In this document: piece by piece, positions 1 through 8,138 of the stretch
Layout of the letters: the number at the start of each line of letters is the position of its first letter
Numbering within the stretch: the stretch's first letter is position 1
NCBI RefSeq assembly: GCF_900103645.1
Contig: NZ_FNHP01000002.1
Span: 372,001 to 436,000, forward strand
DNA length: 64,000 nt
Reading direction: 5' to 3'
DNA from: Oryzisolibacter propanilivorax
GTDB taxonomy: Bacteria; Pseudomonadota; Gammaproteobacteria; Burkholderiales; Burkholderiaceae_C
Program-made: the position numbers and the translations under genes
The notes under the pieces: generated by a model
Database searches by the model: none
What the model saw: only the letters and a program-made list of their open reading frames with translations
What the model was told of the DNA's origin: nothing

Positions 1-307
1 TCTTCAGCACCGCCGGGTTCACGCCGTGCGTGGACAGCGTGGCCACGCCGAAGGTCAGGCCGTCGCTGGCGCGCGCCACGTCGGCCATGCCGATGGAGCC
101 ACCGGCGCCGGCCTTGTTCTCGATGATCACCGGCTGGCCCAGGATGCGCTGCAGCGGCTCCTGCAGCGAGCGGCCGGCGATGTCGGTGGCGCCGCCCGGC
201 GGGAAGGGCACGACGATGCGCAGGGGCTTGGTGTTGTCCTGCGCGAAACTCATTCCGGACACTACACAGGTGACGGCCAGGGTGGCCAGCAGTTTGCGCC
301 GCATCAT
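1..307 (-). CDS. Bug/TctC-family tripartite tricarboxylate transporter receptor, N-terminal part
   Basis: The window edge cuts this gene; only about the first 102 residues are present. The start is the first of two tandem ATGs at 305-307, with an AAGGAG ribosome-binding site 7 nt upstream. A signal peptide is followed by the family's first beta-strand motif (RIVVPFPPGGATDI) and then GQPVIIENKAGAGG. Bug proteins are periplasmic binding proteins that capture carboxylates and similar small acids for TTT transporters, or act as orphan sensors. The gene is divergent from the LysR gene, with a perfect dyad in the gap, so LysR probably controls it. The ligand cannot be told from sequence. A second Bug gene lies at 28520-29485. 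Confidence 0.9.
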   Translation of the reverse strand, partial: MMRRKLLATLAVTCVVSGMSFAQDNTKPLRIVVPFPPGGATDIAGRSLQEPLQRILGQPVIIENKAGAGGSIGMADVARASDGLTFGVATLSTHGVNPAVLK

Positions 308-392
308 GGGCTCGCTCCTTGCAATTTGTAATAGGGAAGCCGCAAGATAAACCACCGCGCCCGCCCTGCCAAGCAACGGCTGGTCCACTTAT

Positions 393-409
393 CATTCCAT
401 GCTGGAATG
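393..409. promoter_or_regulatory. Inverted repeat, likely LysR operator
   Basis: The sequence CATTCCA-TGC-TGGAATG is a perfect dyad with 7-bp arms. It contains the T-N11-A pattern typical of LysR-type binding sites and sits in the divergent gap between the Bug gene and the LysR gene. The function is inferred from position. Confidence 0.6.
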
Positions 410-504
410 TTTTGACCCCGATCGCTCAGGGTGAACCCGCATTCGGCGCGCTCCGATGCCTTGGTGCGCCGCCCGGAGCGGGCCGGCCCTTTGAGCACCA
501 CGCC

Positions 505-1440
505 ATGAATCCACCTCCCTCCACGCTGGCCATCATGCGCCGGCTGCAGCCGCCGCTGCACCTGCTGCGCGCCTTCTGCACGGTGGTGCGCTTCGGCGCC
601 GTGTCGCGCGCCGCCGAGGCGCTGCACCTGACGCAGAGCGCCGTCAGCAAGCAGGTGCAGGAGCTGGAGCGCTGGGTCGGCGTGCCGCTGTTCGAACGCA
701 GCCGCCGGCGCCTGACGCTGACGCCCGCCGGCGAGCGCTACGAGCAGGCCGTGTCGGCGCTGCTGGCGCGGCTGGAGGCGGCGACGCTGGAGCTGATCGC
801 CAGCGGCGAGGACGGCGGCGCGCTGCACCTGTCGGTGCTGCCCACGCTGGCCGCGCGCTGGCTGATCCCGCGCCTGCCGCAGCTGCGCGCCCGGCATCCG
901 CAGCTGACGCTGCACTTCGTGCCCTACGTGCAGGGCTACGATTTCCGCAGCCCGGAGCTGGACTGCTCCATCCTGTTCGGCGACGGGCACTGGCCCGGCG
1001 CGCGCGCGCACTACCTGACCGGGCGCGACGTGGCGCTGATCGCCCCGCGCGCCGGCATGGCCGCGCAGGCGCCGCCGGCCAGCGCCGACGAAGTGGCCAG
1101 CCATACCCTGCTGCGCCACGTCAGCGTGCCTGGCGCCTGGCAGCACTGGGCGCAGGCGCACAGCGTGGCCGGCATCGACCCGCTGGTGGGCCCGCAGTTC
1201 GACCAGTTCGAGACCATCATCCGCGCCGTCTCGGTCGGCATGGGGCTGGCGCTGGTGCCGCGCTGCTTGGTGCACGACGAGCTGCGCGCCGGCGTGGTGA
1301 CCGAGCCGCTGCCCGGCGGCGGCTACACCAGCGACCAGGGCTACTGGCTGTGCTACCCGCAGGCGCGGGCGCAGCTGGCGTCGCTGGTGCGCTTTCGCGA
1401 CTGGCTGCTATCGCTGGCGGCCGAGGATCTCCCGTCCTGA
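505..1440 (+). CDS. LysR-family transcriptional regulator
   Basis: This is a 311-aa LysR-type activator/repressor. The N-terminal winged HTH is clear (LLRAFCTVVRFGAVSRAAEALHL, then TQSAVSKQVQELE). A two-lobed effector-binding domain follows and resembles the GcvA-like subgroup. ATG 505 is preferred because the family usually starts 15-20 residues before the HTH; ATG 535 would also fit. An in-frame opening reaches back to 319 but has no homology-like content. The gene is divergent from the Bug receptor gene, the usual layout for a LysR protein controlling its neighbour. The effector is unknown. Confidence 0.92.
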   Translation: MNPPPSTLAIMRRLQPPLHLLRAFCTVVRFGAVSRAAEALHLTQSAVSKQVQELERWVGVPLFERSRRRLTLTPAGERYEQAVSALLARLEAATLELIASGEDGGALHLSVLPTLAARWLIPRLPQLRARHPQLTLHFVPYVQGYDFRSPELDCSILFGDGHWPGARAHYLTGRDVALIAPRAGMAAQAPPASADEVASHTLLRHVSVPGAWQHWAQAHSVAGIDPLVGPQFDQFETIIRAVSVGMGLALVPRCLVHDELRAGVVTEPLPGGGYTSDQGYWLCYPQARAQLASLVRFRDWLLSLAAEDLPS

Positions 1441-1455
1441 CCGGAGCTTCCGAAG

Positions 1456-1509
1456 CAAATCGGCCAATGGCCCTTGTGCATCAAGGGCCGGCAGCTATGA
1501 AAAACGTAG
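1456..1509 (+). repeat. Interspersed hairpin repeat, copy 1
   Basis: Core GGCCCTTG..CAAGGGCC forms a perfect stem and is followed by GGCAGCTATGAAAAA. It lies directly after the LysR gene. See the finding on the 16-copy family. Confidence 0.7.
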
Positions 1510-1709
1510 TTTCCGCCTGGACCCGCCACGCTCCCCCTGGCGCCCGTGCGCGTGCCGCGGCGTATGTCAGTGCGCTTCCTGCGTTGCCGCGCGGCGCCCC
1601 GCACGCAGGTGGGCAAAAGCGTGGGGCGCTGTCTCACAGGCGGCGGCAGGTGGCGGGGTTCAGATGCAGGTGTCGTTTCCGATTCAACCAACTCGAAAGG
1701 AACCACCTC

Positions 1710-2078
1710 ATGACAACGACTTTCCGTACCGCCCTGTCCATCGCCGCCTTCGCCGGTGCCTCTCTTGCCATGTCCGCCCACGCCGTGGATCTGGGCCCGG
1801 GCGAGGCCTGGGGCAGCCAGATGACGCAGATGCAGACCCAGCAGGGCTCGGCCCTGTCGCGCGCCGAGGTGCAGGCCGACATGGCGCTGTGGCAGGACGC
1901 CGGGCTGCAGGCCGTGAATGCGGGCGAGGCCCCGACCCTGTCCTCCGACACCTACCAGGAACGCCTGGCCGACTACCAGCAGATGCGCAGCGGCCCGCAG
2001 TACGTCGCCGAAGTGCGCAGTCTGGGCGGCAACGTCGACATGGCCGCCTGGCAGCCTGCCGTGCTCTACGTCTATTGA
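1710..2078 (+). CDS. DUF4148 domain-containing secreted protein
   Basis: This is a 122-aa protein with a Sec signal peptide (TALSIAAFAGASLAMSAHA, cleavage after about residue 25). The mature part carries the short LSRAEVQADMALWQDAGL motif typical of DUF4148, a family of small exported proteins abundant in Burkholderiales and of unknown function. The start ATG has GAAAGGA 11 nt upstream. Its stop overlaps by 7 nt the 3' end of the convergent histidine-kinase gene. The 200 bp before it holds repeat copy 1 and nothing else I recognise. Confidence 0.85.
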   Translation: MTTTFRTALSIAAFAGASLAMSAHAVDLGPGEAWGSQMTQMQTQQGSALSRAEVQADMALWQDAGLQAVNAGEAPTLSSDTYQERLADYQQMRSGPQYVAEVRSLGGNVDMAAWQPAVLYVY

Positions 2079-3571
2079 TCCGGACGCGGCGCCAGCGCCT
2101 CGTCCCGGCCCTCGCCCGCCAGCGGCCGCTCCTGCCGGCCGCTGGCGGGAAAACGCAGGCTGAACCGCGCCCCGGGCATTGCTGCGCCGGGGCGCACGTC
2201 GTCCACCCGCACCTCGGCGCCGTGCTGACGGGCGATCTCGCGCACGATGGGCAGGCCCAGACCGGAGCCGTCGGCATCGGTGCCCAGCGCGCGGTAGAAC
2301 GGCTGGAAGATCAGGTCGCGCTCAGATTGCGGCACGCCCGGGCCGCTATCCTCGATCTGCAGCAGCAGCACCCGCCCGAAGGTGTCGGGCAGCAGCCGTG
2401 CGGTGACCATGCCCGGCCGCTGCTGGCTGGACGGGGTGTAGTTGATGGCGTTGTCCAGCAGGTTGCGCGCCAGCTCGTGCAGCAGCACCGGGTTGCCGTC
2501 CACCACCACGCCGCGCGTGCCCGGCCCCGGGCCTTCGTACCCCAGGTCGATGTGCTTGTGCAGCGCGTGCGGCACGGCGTCCTGCACCACGTCGATGACC
2601 AGCTGCGCCAGGTCCACCGACTGGTGCTGCAGCGCAGTGGCGCCACCCTCGGCGCGCGCCAGCGCCAGCAGCTGGTTCACGGTGTGCGTGGCGCGGATCG
2701 ACGAGCGCTCGATCTGCTGCAGCGAGCGCTTCAGCTCCTCGGTGCTGGTGCCCTCGCGCTGCGCCAGGTCGGCCTGCATGCGCAGCCCGGCCAGCGGTGT
2801 TTTCAGCTGGTGCGCGGCGTCGGCCAGGAAGCGCTTTTGCGTCGCCATCGACTCGTGCAGCCGGCGCAGCAGGTCGTTGACCGAGTCCACCAGCGGCGCC
2901 ACCTCCAGCGGCACGGCGCGCACGTCCAGCGGCGACAGGTCCTCGGGCTTGCGCGCACGGATGCGCTCTTCCAGCAGGTGCAGCGGCTTGATGCCGCGGG
3001 CGAGGGCCAGCCACACCAGCAGCACCGCCAGCGGCAGGATGACGAACTGCGGCAGCATCACGCCCTTGATGATTTCGGTGGCCAGCACGCTGCGCTTGGT
3101 GCGCGTCTCGGCCACCTGCACCAGCGCCGCGGGCGCGCCCGGCAGCGGCACGCGCACCCAGATGTAGGCCACGCGGATGCCGATGCCGCGCAGCTCGGCG
3201 TCGCGCAGGCGCACCTCGGAGGAGCTGGCCTTTTCCTCGGGCGGCGGGGGCGGCAGGTCGCGCTCGCCGGCCAGGTATTTGCCGGACGGCGCCAGCACCT
3301 GGAAATACACGAAGTCGGACTCGTCGGCGCGCAGCAACTCGCTGGCCGGCTGCGGCAGGCTGAAGTCCACCTGCCCGCCGCGCACCGTGACGAACTGCGC
3401 CAGTGCATGCGCGTTGTATTCCAGCGCCCGGTCGAACGGCTTGTTCGCCAGCCCCTGCGCCACCAGCCAGGTCAGCGCCAGACTCACCGGCCACAGCAGC
3501 AGCAGCGGGGTGAGCATCCAGTCCAGGATCTCGCCGAACAGGGAGCGCTGCTCGCGCCGGAAGAGGGTCAC
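2072..3571 (-). CDS. Sensor histidine kinase, TctE-like
   Basis: This is a membrane sensor kinase of about 499 aa. A first membrane segment (LLLLWPVSLALTWLVAQGL) is followed by a periplasmic region of about 130 residues, a second segment (FVILPLAVLLVWLALA) and a HAMP-like linker. The HisKA box AHQLKTPLAGLR carries the phosphorylatable His, and the HATPase_c domain shows NLLDNAINYTP, DSGPGVP and GSGLGLP. It pairs with the response regulator encoded just upstream. The start is uncertain: the open frame runs back to a TTG at 3619, but that codon lies inside repeat copy 2. GTG 3571 gives an N-terminus closer to the family. The TctDE family senses carboxylates; the ligand here is unknown. Confidence 0.9.
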   Translation of the reverse strand: MTLFRREQRSLFGEILDWMLTPLLLLWPVSLALTWLVAQGLANKPFDRALEYNAHALAQFVTVRGGQVDFSLPQPASELLRADESDFVYFQVLAPSGKYLAGERDLPPPPPEEKASSSEVRLRDAELRGIGIRVAYIWVRVPLPGAPAALVQVAETRTKRSVLATEIIKGVMLPQFVILPLAVLLVWLALARGIKPLHLLEERIRARKPEDLSPLDVRAVPLEVAPLVDSVNDLLRRLHESMATQKRFLADAAHQLKTPLAGLRMQADLAQREGTSTEELKRSLQQIERSSIRATHTVNQLLALARAEGGATALQHQSVDLAQLVIDVVQDAVPHALHKHIDLGYEGPGPGTRGVVVDGNPVLLHELARNLLDNAINYTPSSQQRPGMVTARLLPDTFGRVLLLQIEDSGPGVPQSERDLIFQPFYRALGTDADGSGLGLPIVREIARQHGAEVRVDDVRPGAAMPGARFSLRFPASGRQERPLAGEGRDEALAPRPDQ

Positions 3572-3586
3572 GACCGCCGCCGCGAA

Positions 3587-3643
3587 TTTGAATGAAAACC
3601 GCCTCCAGCCCTTATGCAATAAGGGCGTTTAGCTATCTTTTTT
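3587..3643 (+). repeat. Interspersed hairpin repeat, copy 2
   Basis: GCCTCCAGCCCTTATGCAAT is followed by AAGGGC and a TTTAGCTATC end. It separates the response-regulator gene from its kinase gene and could prime a false upstream kinase start. Confidence 0.75.
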
Positions 3644-3796
3644 TCAACATCTCCAGCGCTGCGCAGGTACGCCATGGGCACACCCGGACCAGTCGTTTTA
3701 CCTACCCGTCCTGCCCAGGAAGCTGCTGCCAGTTGATCGTGCCCGCCTCCTGCCACCAGCCACCGTGCAAGGGCCACCCCGCCGCACCGGTGGCGT

Positions 3797-3866
3797 CCCC
3801 CCTCCCGCCGCGCTGCGCGCGGCGAGAGAGGGGGGAAGGAGCGCAGCGACACAGGGGGGTGTCCCC
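3797..3866. repeat. GC-rich inverted-repeat element between response regulator and kinase
   Basis: The segment has CCGCGCTGCGCGCGGCG stems, then GAGAGGGGGGAAGGAGCGC and ACACAGGGGGGTGT. It ends exactly at the response-regulator stop codon. Similar G-run elements are, to my memory, common between Comamonadaceae genes. Only one copy is in this window, so its repeat nature is from memory, not shown here. Confidence 0.4.
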
Positions 3867-4541
3867 TTAATCCGCGATCTTTTCCAGGCAATACCCCAGC
3901 CCGCGCACCGTGGCGATGCGGATCGGGCCGCGCTCGATCTTCTTCCTGAGCCGGTGGATGTAGACCTCGATGGCGTTGTTGCTGACTTCCTCGCCCCACT
4001 CGCACAGGCGCTCGACCAGCTGCTCCTTGGACACCAGCCGGCCGGCGCGCTGCAGCAGCACCTCCAGCAGCCCCAGCTCGCGCGCCGACAGCTCGACCAG
4101 CTTGCCGTCGATGGTCGCCACGCGCCCGGCCTGGTCGTAGGTCAGCGGGCCATGGCGGATGGCGCTGCTGGTGCCGCCCATGCCGCGGCGCGTCAGCGCG
4201 CGCACCCGCGCCTCCAGCTCCTGCAGCGAAAACGGCTTGGCCATGTAGTCGTCGGCGCCCAGGTCCAGGCCCTTGACGCGCTCCTCGATGCCGTCGGCGG
4301 CGGTGAGGATCAGCACCGGCAGCGCCGAGCCGCGCCCGCGCAGGCGCTTGAGCACCTCCAGGCCGTGCATCTTGGGCAACCCCAAGTCCAGGATCAGCAG
4401 GTCGAACTCGGTGTTGGTCATCAAGGCGGCATCGACCTCGGTGCCGCTGGCCACGTGGTCCACCACCGCGCCCGAGCCGCGCAGGCTGCGCAGCAGGCCA
4501 TCGGCCAGGACCTGGTCGTCTTCGGCGATGAGGATGCGCAT
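3867..4541 (-). CDS. OmpR-family response regulator, TctD-like
   Basis: This is a 224-aa two-component regulator. The receiver domain has the acidic pair EDD near residue 8, the phospho-acceptor Asp in LLILDLGLPK near residue 51, the conserved Thr in LILTA and the Lys in MAKPF. A winged-helix DNA-binding domain follows (ELSARELGLLEVLLQ, then NAIEVYIHRLRKKIE). It lies upstream of the kinase at 2072-3571, separated by about 250 bp of two intergenic repeats, an unusually long gap for such a pair. Targets are unknown, but Bug or TTT genes are plausible by family precedent. Confidence 0.93.
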   Translation of the reverse strand: MRILIAEDDQVLADGLLRSLRGSGAVVDHVASGTEVDAALMTNTEFDLLILDLGLPKMHGLEVLKRLRGRGSALPVLILTAADGIEERVKGLDLGADDYMAKPFSLQELEARVRALTRRGMGGTSSAIRHGPLTYDQAGRVATIDGKLVELSARELGLLEVLLQRAGRLVSKEQLVERLCEWGEEVSNNAIEVYIHRLRKKIERGPIRIATVRGLGYCLEKIAD

Positions 4542-4606
4542 GAACGTGTCTCCGCTGTGCAGGCGGCCGCGTCGGTGTGCGCGGCTCGTGGGGGGTGGGG
4601 CAAATT

Positions 4607-5119
4607 CTAGGCGGGCGCGCCGTCGCCGCCGGCGTAGGCCTCCAGGCCGAGCGCGACCACGGTGGCCACGTCTTCGCCGACCTCGGCGCGGAACTCGGCC
4701 TCGGCCTGCGCCACCGCCTGGCGGAAGGCCTCGCGCCAGGACAGGCCCAGGGGCGTGTAGCGCACGATGCGCGCGCGCGCATCGTGCGGGTCCGCCTCGC
4801 GCGTGACCAAGCCCCAGGCGGTGCACTGGTCGATCAGCGCGGCCATGGACTGCTTGGCCATGCCGGCGCGCGCCGCCAGGTCGGTGATGCGGTCGCCGCG
4901 CGGCGACAGGTGGCGCGTCAGGTGCACGTGCGCCGCGCCGACCTGCTCGCGCGCGGCCAGGTTGGACAGCGCCAGCGGCGCCTCGGCGCTGCGCGCCATC
5001 AGCTGCAGCACGCGTGCGTCGAAGCGCCGCATGGCATGGCCCAGCAGGCGGCCCAGGTGGGTCTGGCGCCAGTCGTCGTCGTGTGCCTGAGGGCTGTGGA
5101 AGGGGTCGGGATCGGGCAT
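4607..5119 (-). CDS. MarR-family transcriptional regulator
   Basis: This is a 170-aa protein with a MarR winged helix: AHVHLTRHLSPRGDRITDLA, then RAGMAKQSMAALIDQC, and a wing ending READPHDARARIVRYTPLG, where the DxRxR-type motif is evident. MarR proteins are dimeric repressors released by small phenolic or oxidant ligands. The gene stands alone between the response regulator and recA. A near-perfect dyad 7 nt upstream of its start suggests autoregulation. The ligand and other targets are not evident. Confidence 0.9.
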   Translation of the reverse strand: MPDPDPFHSPQAHDDDWRQTHLGRLLGHAMRRFDARVLQLMARSAEAPLALSNLAAREQVGAAHVHLTRHLSPRGDRITDLAARAGMAKQSMAALIDQCTAWGLVTREADPHDARARIVRYTPLGLSWREAFRQAVAQAEAEFRAEVGEDVATVVALGLEAYAGGDGAPA

Positions 5120-5125
5120 GGCTTA

Positions 5126-5145
5126 TTGTCAGGCAAACTGACCAA
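5126..5145. promoter_or_regulatory. Probable MarR auto-operator
   Basis: TTGTCAG-GCAAA-CTGACCAA is an imperfect dyad immediately upstream of the marR ATG. Its position over the probable promoter suggests repressor binding. This is inference only. Confidence 0.4.
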
Positions 5146-5182
5146 TAAATCATTGAAATGACCTGAACCCGTCCCTACACTA

Positions 5183-5198
5183 CTGTTCAAGTATCCAG
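5183..5198 (+). promoter_or_regulatory. LexA/SOS box upstream of recA
   Basis: CTGT-TCAAGTAT-CCAG matches the betaproteobacterial LexA operator CTGT-N8-ACAG with one mismatch. It is preceded by TA, as many strong boxes are. It lies 73 bp upstream of the recA start. Confidence 0.65.
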
Positions 5199-5270
5199 TT
5201 GGACTGCACCGATGCCGGGTGGCGGGACTGGAGAAAACCGTTGAAGTTTTCCTTTTTCAGGAGCCGTTTC

Positions 5271-6425
<1,155 letters not shown>

Positions 6426-6464
6426 GGCTGAGCCACAGCCGCCGCAGGGCCTTCGCGCCCTGCA

Positions 6465-6498
6465 CCGGGCGGCGCGACCAAAGCGCCGCCCGGTTGTT
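6465..6498 (+). terminator. Hairpin between recA and recX
   Basis: CCGGGCGGCGC (6465-6475) pairs perfectly with GCGCCGCCCGG (6483-6493), followed by TTGTT. It probably attenuates transcription into recX, as a similar hairpin does in E. coli recA-recX. Confidence 0.65.
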
Positions 6499-6564
6499 CC
6501 CCTCTCGCCAGCGCCTGCCCTCGTGCAGGCGCTGGCGTTTCGGCAATCGGGAGATGCAAGCGCC

Positions 6565-7029
6565 ATGGGATTTCAGAAACTCTCGCTCAAGGGCCGCGCG
6601 CTGCGCCTGCTGGCCCAGCGCGAGCACTCGCGCAGCGAACTGCAGACCAAGCTGGCGCGCCACGTGCAGGAGGGCGAGGACCTGCAGGCCGTGCTCGACG
6701 AGCTGCAGGCCAAGGACTTCATCAACCCGCAGCGCGTGGCCGAGTCGGTGCTGCACCGGCGCGCGCCGCGTCTGGGCGCCCAGCGCGTGCTGCAGGAGCT
6801 GCGCGGCAAGGGCCTGGACGAGGAGCTGGTGCGCGCCGCCGCCGCGCAGCTGCAGGACACGGAGTACGAGCGCGCGCTGGCCGTGTGGCGCCAGCGCTTC
6901 GGCAGCGCGCCGCCAGCGGACACGCCGCAGGAGCGCGCGCGGCAGATGCGCTTCCTGGCGGCGCGCGGCTTCGCCGGCGACGTGGTGCGCCGGGTGCTGC
7001 GGCACGGGCATGACGAGCCGCAGGACTGA
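6565..7029 (+). CDS. recX: Recombination regulator RecX
   Basis: This 154-aa helical-repeat protein binds inside RecA filaments and limits their growth. Typical features are [20 protein letters not shown] at the N-terminus, then [20 protein letters not shown], and the C-terminal [13 protein letters not shown]. The length is normal for the family. It follows recA on the same strand with a hairpin in between, the standard arrangement that keeps RecX low relative to RecA. Confidence 0.95.
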   Translation: MGFQKLSLKGRALRLLAQREHSRSELQTKLARHVQEGEDLQAVLDELQAKDFINPQRVAESVLHRRAPRLGAQRVLQELRGKGLDEELVRAAAAQLQDTEYERALAVWRQRFGSAPPADTPQERARQMRFLAARGFAGDVVRRVLRHGHDEPQD

Positions 7030-7055
7030 CGCCCAAACGGATGGCGCAGCGGTTA

Positions 7056-7117
7056 TTGACATTAAAACCGCCTCCAGCCCATATGGAAAAACGGCCTTCA
7101 GCTATCAATATGATAGT
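7056..7117 (+). repeat. Interspersed hairpin repeat, copy 3
   Basis: AAAACCGCCTCCAGCCCATA is followed by GGCCTTCAGCTATCAATATG. It lies between the convergent 3' ends of recX and nrdG. Confidence 0.75.
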
Positions 7118-7128
7118 GAGTCGGTGGT

Positions 7129-7803
7129 TCAATCCCCGCGCAGCTCGAACCGCGCGAAGCGTTCCTGCACGCCCTGCAGCACCGCCTGCGCGTCGCCGCG
7201 CCAGGGTGGCAGGCCTGGCAGCGTGCAGCGCTGCAGTGCCCAGTGGCGCACGCCCAGGTCGGCCAGCCGGGTGGCCAGCGCGCGCAGCGCGGCGGCGTCG
7301 AACAGGGCCGGGTGCCAGGTGGTCCGGCATTCGAAGGCCGTGGCGCCGTCCAGCAGCCGCTGCAGCGACTGCCAGGCGCGCGCGCCGCTGCCCGGGGTGC
7401 GGGTGATGGCGTCGTAGTGCCGCGGCAGGGCCTTGATGTCCAGTCCCACCCAGTCCAGCAGCGGCAGCGCCGCCGCCAGGCGCTGTGGGTACATGCCGCC
7501 GGTGTGCAGCGCGGTGGCGAAGCCCAGCGCGCGCACCTGCGCCAGCGCCTGGGGCAGTGCCGACTGCGCCAGCGGCTCGCCGCCGGAGAACGCCACGCCG
7601 TCCAGCAGGCCACGGCGGCGGCGCAGGAAGTCCAGCACCGCCGGCCAGTCCAGCGCGCCGGGGCGGGCGGCGTCGAGCAGCCCGGGGTTGTGGCAATAGC
7701 CGCAGCGCCAGGGGCAGCCCTGGCAGAAGACCACCGCCGCCAGCCGGCCGGGAAAGTCGATGCTGGTCCAGCGCGTCAGCCCGCCCACGCGCAGCGCGGC
7801 CAT
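7129..7803 (-). CDS. nrdG: Anaerobic ribonucleotide reductase activating protein (radical SAM)
   Basis: NrdG uses a [4Fe-4S] cluster and S-adenosylmethionine to install the glycyl radical on class III ribonucleotide reductase. The 224-aa protein begins with GGLTRWTSIDFPGR and has the cluster-binding CQGCPWRCGYC motif, then FSGGEPLAQ and HTGGMYP, as in the YjjW/NrdG-like subgroup. The start chosen is ATG 7803, right after the stop of the 64-aa glycyl-radical ORF, implying translational coupling. It belongs to an operon nrdD, glycyl-radical ORF, nrdG on the minus strand. Confidence 0.93.
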   Translation of the reverse strand: MAALRVGGLTRWTSIDFPGRLAAVVFCQGCPWRCGYCHNPGLLDAARPGALDWPAVLDFLRRRRGLLDGVAFSGGEPLAQSALPQALAQVRALGFATALHTGGMYPQRLAAALPLLDWVGLDIKALPRHYDAITRTPGSGARAWQSLQRLLDGATAFECRTTWHPALFDAAALRALATRLADLGVRHWALQRCTLPGLPPWRGDAQAVLQGVQERFARFELRGD

Positions 7804-7808
7804 GCCGG

Positions 7809-8003
7809 TCAGCGGCCGGGCGCCTGGAAGAAGCGGCGCTCGGCGTGCTCGCCCTGCTTGCCGATGTTGAAGCTGGCCACCGGCCGGTGGTAGCCCATGA
7901 CGCGGGTCCAGACCTCGCACGGCTGGCGCTCGGCATCGGTCAGCTGCACGGCGTCGGCCAGGGGCTGGCGGGCGGCGGATTCGGAAGGGGCGGGGTGGCG
8001 CAT
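7809..8003 (-). CDS. nrdD: Separately encoded glycyl-radical C-terminal domain of class III ribonucleotide reductase
   Basis: This 64-aa ORF carries CEVWTRVMGYHRPV followed by FNIGKQGEHAERRFF. That corresponds to the extreme C-terminus of class III NrdD, where the Gly in RVxGY holds the radical. The large NrdD ORF upstream ends after its Cys-rich segment and lacks this motif, so the enzyme appears split in two. It has its own ribosome-binding site (TAGGAG, 9 nt before ATG 8003) and sits between nrdD and nrdG. A mobile hairpin repeat (copy 4) occupies the gap to the large ORF. Confidence 0.8.
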   Translation of the reverse strand: MRHPAPSESAARQPLADAVQLTDAERQPCEVWTRVMGYHRPVASFNIGKQGEHAERRFFQAPGR

Positions 8004-8068
8004 GGTGGTGGCTCCTAAGGTTGGGGGAAAAAACCGGTTGCGAGGCGGTAGCCGATGCGCCGCCAGCG

Positions 8069-8130
8069 CTTTGTTTTTGATAGCTGCAGGCCCTTGCTTT
8101 GCAATGGCCGGACACGCTTTTGGCTGAAAT
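8069..8130 (-). repeat. Interspersed hairpin repeat, copy 4
   Basis: On the plus strand it reads TTTTTGATAGCTGCAGGCCC, a CTTTG loop, then CAATGGCCGG. It lies precisely between the two pieces of nrdD. Confidence 0.75.
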
Positions 8131-8138
8131 CCCGGCGC

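Noticed and set aside
304-1275. Long minus-strand open frame opposite the LysR gene
   Set aside because: High-GC shadow frame; His/Gln/Arg-rich composition with no family pattern, fully covered by the LysR gene. The same applies to many such frames across the window (for example opposite uvrA, norB, norR and the sensor gene).
1350-1709. N-terminal extension of the DUF4148 frame
   Set aside because: It overlaps the LysR 3' end and repeat copy 1; the signal peptide at 1710 marks the true start.
3572-3619. Upstream TTG start of the histidine kinase
   Set aside because: The codon lies inside an interspersed repeat and the extra residues are not kinase-like; GTG 3571 preferred, though not proven.
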